From Phormidium pseudopriestleyi FRX01 (GTDB taxonomy: Bacteria; Cyanobacteriota; Cyanobacteriia; Cyanobacteriales; Laspinemataceae): DNA of 41,569 nucleotides. This document shows positions 35,495 to 41,569 of this stretch, in pieces. The stretch lies in assembly GCF_017313335.1 (NCBI RefSeq), contig NZ_JAFLQW010000599.1:1-41569 (forward strand), in the 5' to 3' direction. The notes under the pieces were generated by a model. It did no database searches and was not told the origin of the DNA. It was given only the letters and a program-made list of their open reading frames with translations. Every line of letters begins with the position of its first letter. Position 1 is the stretch's first letter. Made by a program: the position numbers and the translations under genes.

Positions 35495-36427
35495 CTGTGA
35501 GTTTTCCCCTATCTGTGAACGGTATTTGAGCGCGTAGACCTTGGATGCTTCCCTCTATAGGGTATTGACAGAACTTTTATTGTATGGTATTCATGGCGCG
35601 GAGTCTAATAATTTTTTCTACAAAAAACCCGGGTTCCTTAGAGATGAGTAAAATTTGTCACGGAATTTATAGGTCCTACGCCGGGGGATCCTTCAAATCC
35701 TCGCCTCACTGGTCAAAGTGGTTAGAGGGGGGATTGGGCATCTGTTGCAATATAATGATGCTACCGTTAGGGTTGAGTCCAAACCGTCAGCAACAACGGC
35801 AGGAGGAGGGATTCATCAATCGTCCCTAGGTCCTTTATCCGCGATTCCTCCTGCTTGCTCAAATTTAGGCGAGATTTTCGTTCAGGCTTTACTAAAAGTG
35901 AGAAGAGGAGCAAGAGGGAGCGGATCTCGTTTGCGGTTGAGGGAAGAATCGGGAGTCCGGTTTTCGTTGTTGGAAAAAGCTGACCGATTCAAGGATTCGG
36001 CTATAGGAAAAAAACTTTGCCGGTGAGGGCCAAGAGTAAATAGGCTTTAAAAACTGGATGGGGTATAACCGGGGCGGAGGCAGTCAGGCTGGGGTGGAGA
36101 AATGAGGGAAAGACCGATCGCCTTGATTAAGTCGGCAAATGGTAGCCATAATTGCTCCTAATCGGGGTAACGATCCGGTAGGGTGGACTTGTTTTGGCGG
36201 TGTAGTCTTTGAGAGTAACTTCTATGACGACTCTAGGGGATTTGATTGCCATTGGCGGTTTCAGATGGAGGAGTTGGGGACTCTTGGAGCCTGGACTCTG
36301 GTCCATTGGGTTGGACTATTCTAAATTGTGTTTTGGAAAATCTCAGACTGTGCAGACAAACCGGGGCAAACATGGTTTACTAAAAAGGATGGATAGCGTT
36401 ATCGTGAGAAAGAGGCTTTAGATTTAC
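35495..36427. other. Gene-free region between hsdM and the GGDEF/EAL gene
   Basis: 933 bp between divergent genes. Short plus-strand frames (35584-36421) have biased, non-family sequence and are not annotated. An AAAAAACCCGGGTTCC palindrome-like motif is at about 35621-35636. The hsdM promoter and the GGDEF/EAL promoter should both be here. The size of the gap is compatible with a deleted hsdR, but no remnant was recognised. Confidence 0.4.
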
Positions 36428-39400
36428 TTGCTTTTCCAACGGTGGGCATTAACAGTGGCAAATGGCAACCTATCGGGACGGTTACGGCGATCGCTGGTGG
36501 TTTATACGGCATTGGGGATGCTCTCCATCGGTGCAATCATTTCTATCGTCAGTATCGGCTTCCTTTCTCATCATCTCAACCAGGACCGGCAACAACAGGT
36601 ACTTTTAGCAGCCCAAACGAAAAGTCAAGCCCTAGAGCAGTATTTCTTGCAGGTGACGGAGATCGCTGAACAGCTTTCCCGTGATAACACCATTGAAACA
36701 TCGAGTCAATCCCTTGGGGTTGATTTAACCGTGGGGTTGCCGTTGAGTTCCCCTCTGTTGGTAGAGGTCCTCCAACAAGCCCCAAAAATAGCGGGGATCA
36801 CTCAGATCGATCGCCAGGGTGAGGTGATGGCCCAGTTAGGGATGGGGATTCCTCGGGCCTTGTGGCCGGAATCGGTCGGGGATACCCCTGAAAAAATCTC
36901 CTTCCAGCCGGTGCAAGTCGGCAACCCGTCTTATTTGCTCGTGAGTGTAGCGCGCGTTAACCCGCCATCCCCAGAACCCCAAGGGACGGATTTATTCTTA
37001 TTCACCGTCTCGGAAATCGAAAGAAATTTACAGGAATTTGTCGCTGCAGGTCAATCCCTAGAAATTGCCTTAGCACGAGTCAATAATGCGCGGATTGATC
37101 GCCTGCTGCCATTCCTCGCTTATACGAATGAAGCCGGTTTGATGCCCCTGGGACCGAATACTCAGCTTTCGGTATTCCGGAACAAAAACATGACGCACCA
37201 GCGCAGCGTACAATTCCTGAACACTACTTTTCCCGGTTCGGAAGCGGTGGCAGTCGCACCGATTAAGAGTAGTAACTGGGTGGTGCTGGTACAACTTTCC
37301 TCCAATCATTTAGAGGCAGGCATTCGGCAGATGCAGCTTTTAGTTGGGGTTACGGTTGTTTTATTACTGTTAGGCACGGGAGTAATCGCTCTCTTGCTAT
37401 ATCCTCTCACTCGTCCGATTCTCATTCATGCTGATCAATTAGAACAGCAGTTGCAAGCGAATATGGCATCCTTGGAACGGGAACTGCAAGAACGGAAGCG
37501 CACTGAACGACTGTTAGCCGCACACGCTCGGGAAAGTGCGGTGATTGCGGGGTTAGGACAGTGGGCGCTGGCGGGGATGGAGGTGATGAGTTTGATTGAA
37601 AAAGCAGCCGAAGAAGTGATCCATACCCTCGATAGCGATTGTTGTGGCTTGTGGGAATTGTTACCCGATCGCCAGGAATTGGTGTTAAAATCTGGTGCGG
37701 GATGTTGTCAGGATGCGTTCGGGTCGGTAACAATGGGGGTAAATACAGAATCCCAAGAGGGTTATACCCTATTGGTGAATGAACCGATTTTGTCCCCTAA
37801 TTTCCAGGAAGAAACCCGTTTCACTCCCTCGCCTTTTTTGTTAGAAATTGACATTGCCAGTAGTATTACAGTGCTGGTACATGGACAAACGGGACCTTAT
37901 GGCGTGTTGGCGGCTTATAGTACGGAACGCGATCAGTTTGATGTAGAGGATGTGCACTTTCTGCAGGCGATCGCTAATGTTTTAGCTGCGGCGATCGACC
38001 GGCAGAAACGGGAACGAGCCTTGTGTGAGAGTGAAGAACGGTATGCTTTAGCGGTAGCTGGGGCGAATGATGGACTGTGGGATTGGAATTTGATCACCAA
38101 CCGGGTGTATTTTTCCCCGCGATGGAAATCCCTGCTGGGGTATCAGGTGGAAAATGGGGAGAAGATTTCTGAGCATAATTCGGTTTGCTTTCCAGAAGAG
38201 TGGTTTAGCCGAGTTCATCCGGATGATATCGACCCCCTGAAACAGGCGATCGCCGATCATCTTGCTGGAGTCACCCCCCACTTTAAAAGTGAACATCGGA
38301 TTTTAGATGTTCAGGGACAGTATCGTTGGATGCTGTCGCGGGGTCTGGCAGTGCGCGATCGCGAGGGAAACCCTTATCGCATGGCGGGTTCCCAAACCGA
38401 CATTAGCGATCGCAAAGCAACGGAAGAAGCCAATATCCGCCTCGCTGCCTTTCCCAAATACAACCCGAATCCCGTCCTCGCCTGCGATTTTCAAGGGGAA
38501 ATTGTCTATGTCAATCCTACCACCGAACGAGTGTTAGAAGAATTACGCCTGGGACTGGTAACCGGCTTTTTACCCAGGAATCATCGGGAACTGGTAGTCA
38601 ACTCCCTAAAGCGGGGAAAATCCGGATGGCAGGTGGAACGATTCGTCCAGGATAGGCTGTTTTATTGGTTGTATCACCCAATTCACTCTCTCAATATTGT
38701 GCATATTCACGTTATGGACATCACCGATCGCCAGAAAGCTCAAGATACATTACGCCATGAAGCCCTGCACGATAGTCTCACCGGGTTGCCGAACCGGGCC
38801 TTTTTCCTCAACCGCCTCACTTCTGCCTTAAGTCGGGCAAAAGTTCAACTCGATTATCAATTTGCGGTGATTTTTCTAGATTTAGACCGATTTAAAGTGG
38901 TTAATGACAGTTTAGGGCATTTTATTGGGGATTGCCTGCTCGTTGCTTTGGCAAAACGCCTGCAAAACTCTGTAGGTTCGGGTGATATTCTGGCCCGGTT
39001 TGGGGGGGATGAATTTACCATTTTAGTCGAACATATCCCAGATATTGAAACGGCAATAACCCTGGCTGAAAAGATCCAAACTGAGCTGATTTCTCCCTTT
39101 AATCTGAAAGGTTATGAAGTCTTTACCTCAGCAAGTATAGGCATCGCCCCCAGCAAACTGGGCTATGATCGTCCTGAAGATTTACTCCGGGATGCAGATA
39201 TTGCCATGTATCGCGCCAAAGCCCGAGGCAAAGCGCGATATGAAGTATTTGACAGTCAAATGTTAGAAAATGCCATAGCTCAATTAAACTTAGAAAATGA
39301 TTTGCGGCGCTCTATTCTCAAAAATGGTGAACTGACCCTCCAAGCTCATGCCCCCCAATTTTTTCCGAAAAAAATCACCGAATCTACGCCTCATTTGGTG

Positions 39401-40195
39401 ATACCTGATCCTCTGAGTTTAGAAGAAAAAACAGACAGTCAGCCCAATTTAGAACCGGCGGACTTCCTGCTTCATTATCAACCGATTGTGGCATTAGATA
39501 CGGGGTTAATCTCAGGATTTGAAGCCTTAGTGCGTTGGCAACATCCGGAACGCGGGTTAGTGTTTCCAGGAGAATTTATCCCGGTGGCGGAAGAAACCGG
39601 GTTGATTTTACCCTTGGGGGAATGGGTATTGCGGGAAGCTTGCCTGCAAATGCAACAGTGGCATGAGCAATTTAAGACACCGGAACCGTTGAGTATTAGT
39701 GTTAATTTGTCGGGACAGCAGTTGGGACAACTGGATTTACTGGCCCGCATCGATCGCATTTTAGAAGAAACTCATCTGGACCCGAGTAGTTTGAAGTTGG
39801 AAATTACTGAAAGTGTGTTAATGGAAAATGCGGCATTAGCAGCGGAGTTACTGGAACAATTGCGATCGCGCAATATTCATTTGTGCATTGATGATTTTGG
39901 GACGGGGTATTCTTCCCTGTCTCATTTGGCTCAATTTCCGATTAATACCTTGAAAATTGATAAATCGTTTGTGATGGGAATGGATGGGGACAATGAAAGT
40001 TCGGAAATTGTCCGGGCGATCGCCACCCTCGCCCATAATCTCGGGATGTATGTCACTGCAGAAGGGGTGGAAAAAGAGGAACATTTAGTGCAGCTTTGGT
40101 CCTTGCACTGCGATTATGGACAGGGGTATTTTTTCTCCCGAGGGTTGGATCGGGTGGCGGCCCAAAAATTGTTAGAACAATCCCCTCGGTGGTAA
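36428..40195 (+). CDS. Membrane sensor GGDEF/EAL cyclic-di-GMP protein
   Basis: This 1255-aa protein can be expected to make and/or break cyclic di-GMP. Order: cytoplasmic start, TM1 (about 22-47), extracytoplasmic Cache-like sensor (about 50-300), TM2 (about 303-327), coiled coil (335-365), GAF-type domain (about 370-525), PAS with its C-terminal motif (about 537-663), a second PAS-like domain (about 672-768), GGDEF (about 775-945; motif intact at 859-863) and EAL (about 1013-1250; EAL 1032-1034, DDFGTGYSSL at 1155). The RxxD inhibitory site is lost (Gly850 where Arg is expected, Asp853 kept). About 45 extra residues (Pro/Ser/Glu-rich, 970-1012) separate GGDEF from EAL. Start is a TTG at 36428 with AGAGG 12 nt upstream; a GTG at 36455 is an alternative. 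Confidence 0.95.
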   Translation: MLFQRWALTVANGNLSGRLRRSLVVYTALGMLSIGAIISIVSIGFLSHHLNQDRQQQVLLAAQTKSQALEQYFLQVTEIAEQLSRDNTIETSSQSLGVDLTVGLPLSSPLLVEVLQQAPKIAGITQIDRQGEVMAQLGMGIPRALWPESVGDTPEKISFQPVQVGNPSYLLVSVARVNPPSPEPQGTDLFLFTVSEIERNLQEFVAAGQSLEIALARVNNARIDRLLPFLAYTNEAGLMPLGPNTQLSVFRNKNMTHQRSVQFLNTTFPGSEAVAVAPIKSSNWVVLVQLSSNHLEAGIRQMQLLVGVTVVLLLLGTGVIALLLYPLTRPILIHADQLEQQLQANMASLERELQERKRTERLLAAHARESAVIAGLGQWALAGMEVMSLIEKAAEEVIHTLDSDCCGLWELLPDRQELVLKSGAGCCQDAFGSVTMGVNTESQEGYTLLVNEPILSPNFQEETRFTPSPFLLEIDIASSITVLVHGQTGPYGVLAAYSTERDQFDVEDVHFLQAIANVLAAAIDRQKRERALCESEERYALAVAGANDGLWDWNLITNRVYFSPRWKSLLGYQVENGEKISEHNSVCFPEEWFSRVHPDDIDPLKQAIADHLAGVTPHFKSEHRILDVQGQYRWMLSRGLAVRDREGNPYRMAGSQTDISDRKATEEANIRLAAFPKYNPNPVLACDFQGEIVYVNPTTERVLEELRLGLVTGFLPRNHRELVVNSLKRGKSGWQVERFVQDRLFYWLYHPIHSLNIVHIHVMDITDRQKAQDTLRHEALHDSLTGLPNRAFFLNRLTSALSRAKVQLDYQFAVIFLDLDRFKVVNDSLGHFIGDCLLVALAKRLQNSVGSGDILARFGGDEFTILVEHIPDIETAITLAEKIQTELISPFNLKGYEVFTSASIGIAPSKLGYDRPEDLLRDADIAMYRAKARGKARYEVFDSQMLENAIAQLNLENDLRRSILKNGELTLQAHAPQFFPKKITESTPHLVIPDPLSLEEKTDSQPNLEPADFLLHYQPIVALDTGLISGFEALVRWQHPERGLVFPGEFIPVAEETGLILPLGEWVLREACLQMQQWHEQFKTPEPLSISVNLSGQQLGQLDLLARIDRILEETHLDPSSLKLEITESVLMENAALAAELLEQLRSRNIHLCIDDFGTGYSSLSHLAQFPINTLKIDKSFVMGMDGDNESSEIVRAIATLAHNLGMYVTAEGVEKEEHLVQLWSLHCDYGQGYFFSRGLDRVAAQKLLEQSPRW

Positions 40196-40254
40196 ATCGC
40201 TGCCCCATTTTTGCGGAATAGATTTATATCATAATGCCCGACATTTGTCAAGAA

Positions 40255-40566
40255 TTAAAATAAATCATCCAGAGACGAGGGGAAATCGTCTCGGGGAGGG
40301 ACTTGGCGATCGGCAAACTCAGAAAGGGGGCGATCGCTACTCCAGGCCCACCAAACACAACCACAGTTACCACACTCGTAAAACTCCTGCCACTTGCGAC
40401 GGTGGTTTTCCGTATAAACCGGCGATCGCCGATTAATCCAAACCCGCTGCGCCTGCATAGAGGTAGCATGGCAGGAAGGGCAGTAGAACTCGTGAGCGTG
40501 AACTGCCTTCGTTGTCCATTCCGGTGGAATTGGCTCAAAAGCTTCCATGTCTTCAACTTCACTCAT
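40255..40566 (-). CDS. Small zinc-ribbon protein of unknown function
   Basis: A 103-aa protein with two CxxC pairs, FYCPSCHAT (about 28-36) and YECGNCGCVWWAWSSDRP (about 64-81), consistent with one zinc ribbon. Between them lies QRVWINRRSPVYTENHRRKW, a basic aromatic stretch that I recall from a conserved cyanobacterial family. N-terminus acidic (MSEVEDMEAFEPIPPEW) and C-terminus acidic (DDFPSSLDDLF). Possibly binds nucleic acid or a protein partner; no direct evidence. The start ATG at 40566 is in a divergent arrangement with the DUF3318 gene. The opposite-strand and alternate-frame reading are rejected because they lack these motifs. Confidence 0.75.
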   Translation of the reverse strand: MSEVEDMEAFEPIPPEWTTKAVHAHEFYCPSCHATSMQAQRVWINRRSPVYTENHRRKWQEFYECGNCGCVWWAWSSDRPLSEFADRQVPPRDDFPSSLDDLF

Positions 40567-40739
40567 TAAAATGGCCGATAGCTGCCCTAATATTCCCTCG
40601 AAGGGCTGGTTTTGTCCCCACCCACTCCCAAGGAGAAACGAATCGCACTATCGTATTTTATTGTAGGACGCTCTGGGCGTTTCTTTGCGAGTTTCCCCAA
40701 ACTCTAACTATCCCTACTCTCAACCCGAATCTGCCTATC

Positions 40740-41348
40740 ATGGATCCATCACCCGAAATCTTCCGCTTATTAGACTTGATGCCTGCATCTGGTCGGATGC
40801 TGTGCAAAATCGTCAATAAACCCCAACAATCCACGGCGATCGCGAGTTCCTTTCCCGGACCTTGGGCGAGGGAACGACCGATTTATATTAATTTTGACCT
40901 CTGGCGTAAATTATCCAGACCCCAAAGAGACTTGTTACTCCTAAGAACCGTTAGCTGGTTATTGGGGGTGAAATGGTTTAAAGCGGACTTATATCAAGGA
41001 ATTGTGATTGCTGGATTGTTAGGCACTCTGGTGGAACTCGTGGAAGGAGATGCTGTGGGAGTTGTCACCGCTGGGGGGTTAACGGCCCTCGCAGGCGCTC
41101 AAATTTGGCGAAGCACTCATCGCAGCGATCGCGAAATCGAGGCGGATCAAGCGGCGATTCAAATTGCCCTGAGAAGAGGCTATAACGAACCTGACGCCGC
41201 TAGACATCTGTTGAGTGCGATCGAAACCGTCGCCACCCTAGAAGGGAGACCCGGGTTGGATTTTATGGAACTGATTCGCGTCCAAAACTTACGGGCGATC
41301 GCCGGACTTTCCGGCGTCGGCATTCCCGAAGAGGGGATTCGAGAATAG
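40740..41348 (+). CDS. DUF3318 membrane protein
   Basis: A 202-aa protein of a family I know as DUF3318, found in cyanobacteria, with no known function. Features: MDPSPEIFRLLDLMPASGRM at the start, RERPIYINFDLWRKLSRPQR, LLLLRTVSWLLGVKWFKADL, two hydrophobic segments (about 90-125: IVIAGLLGTLVELVEGDAVG and VVTAGGLTALAGAQI), then SDREIEADQAAIQIALRRGY. The DREIEADQAA-ALRRGYNEPDAARHLL pattern is reminiscent of the helix following HExxH in M48 metallopeptidases (ExxAD), but no HExxH is present. The frame is open from 40512; the ATG at 40740 is chosen because conserved sequence begins there and the upstream part would overlap the divergent zinc-ribbon gene. Confidence 0.82.
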   Translation: MDPSPEIFRLLDLMPASGRMLCKIVNKPQQSTAIASSFPGPWARERPIYINFDLWRKLSRPQRDLLLLRTVSWLLGVKWFKADLYQGIVIAGLLGTLVELVEGDAVGVVTAGGLTALAGAQIWRSTHRSDREIEADQAAIQIALRRGYNEPDAARHLLSAIETVATLEGRPGLDFMELIRVQNLRAIAGLSGVGIPEEGIRE

Positions 41349-41383
41349 GGGAAAAAATGAAGGATAAACGATAAAAATAGCGC

Positions 41384-41542
41384 GTTAGAAACCGGGTTTC
41401 TTCCAACTATTTCTAGGAATGAGCCACCAATTTACGCTAGAAACCCGGTTTCTTGTCCCCGTAAAGGTTAGAAACCGGGTTTCTTCCAACTATTTCTAGG
41501 AATGAGCCACAAATTTACGCTAGAAACCCGGTTTCTTGTCCC
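41384..41542. repeat. Tandem duplicate of a 76-bp repeat with terminal palindromes
   Basis: Units at 41384-41459 and 41467-41542 differ by one base (ccaccaa/ccacaaa) with a 7-bp joint. Each unit starts gttAGAAACCGGGTTTCTTcc and ends gctAGAAACCCGGTTTCTTg; the two ends are inverted repeats of one another, so each unit can fold into one long hairpin. It is the same family as 1803-1902 at the other side of the window. The near-identity implies recent duplication. Confidence 0.88.
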
Positions 41543-41569
41543 TAGAAGCATTTACTTTGTTGAGCAATC

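Noticed and set aside
35584-36421. Four plus-strand frames in the gap before the GGDEF/EAL gene, considered as an hsdR remnant
   Set aside because: None contains helicase motifs or any HsdR-like sequence, and they overlap each other in different frames.
40512-40739. N-terminal extension of the DUF3318 protein
   Set aside because: It would overlap the 5' end of the divergent zinc-ribbon gene and encodes unrelated sequence; the family begins at the ATG at 40740.

Overview
The window looks like chromosomal DNA of a filamentous cyanobacterium, probably an Oscillatoriales-type organism. The evidence is the abundance of the HIP1 octamer (gcgatcgc and close variants) inside and between genes, a PanC-Cmk fusion, an RNase E ending in the cyanobacterial PNPase-binding tail, solanesyl diphosphate synthase for plastoquinone, and several proteins known only from cyanobacteria (HetZ, PatU, DUF3318, a Mo-nitrogenase C-terminal-like protein). 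No rRNA, tRNA, CRISPR array or transposase was seen. Most of the window is ordinary core genome with wide, repeat-bearing intergenic spaces.

Layout. 1-5.4 kb: panC-cmk and an RlpA-like lipoprotein on the minus strand, purM on the plus strand, then rnhB (minus). 5.4-11.2 kb: the minus-strand block of a radical SAM/DUF2344 fusion protein, a roughly 1 kb leader, rne, an intrinsic terminator, and rnhB. 11.2-12.9 kb: a non-coding stretch with a 32-bp tandem repeat and a 24-bp perfect palindrome, then a STAS-domain anti-sigma-antagonist-type protein and a divergent 59-aa conserved protein. 13.3-14.9 kb: dapL (lysine/diaminopimelate synthesis) convergent with a small cyanobacterial protein. 15.6-20.8 kb: amiC (peptidoglycan amidase, preceded by a coupled 23-codon leader ORF), murI and sds, all plus strand. 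21.3-26.6 kb: a conserved unknown (minus) divergent from hetZ, patU and a membrane transglutaminase-like protein that lacks its catalytic Cys and His. 26.6-32.3 kb: small accessory genes (Mo-nitro_C-like, a secreted unknown, YdcF/SanA-like, a Uma2 nuclease-fold protein, an RsbRD-type histidine kinase). 32.5-35.5 kb: HsdS and HsdM of a type I system with no HsdR in the window. 36.4-40.2 kb: a 1255-aa membrane GGDEF/EAL protein. 40.2-41.3 kb: a zinc-ribbon protein divergent from a DUF3318 membrane protein.

Themes. Cell-wall functions cluster: dapL supplies diaminopimelate, murI D-glutamate, amiC cuts septal peptidoglycan, RlpA-like and YdcF-like proteins act at the envelope, and hetZ/patU (filament patterning regulators in heterocyst formers) lie just downstream. 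The rne-rnhB pair handles RNA turnover and RNA:DNA hybrids, with a strong terminator between them that changes the likely rnhB start. The signalling genes (STAS, RsbRD kinase, GGDEF/EAL) have no adjacent partners.

The most interesting items are the predicted pseudo-transglutaminase beside hetZ-patU, the translationally coupled leader ORF before amiC, the HsdMS pair without HsdR, the terminator inside the apparent rnhB 5' end, a two-tier hairpin overlapping the rnhB stop codon, and several palindromic repeat families (the AGAAACCGGGTTTCT family at both ends of the window, the 32-bp tandem array, and an inverted-repeat element at 27.46-27.63 kb). I found no clear multi-gene system that is wholly new. 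All family calls rest on reading motifs and on memory of the families, not on searches.
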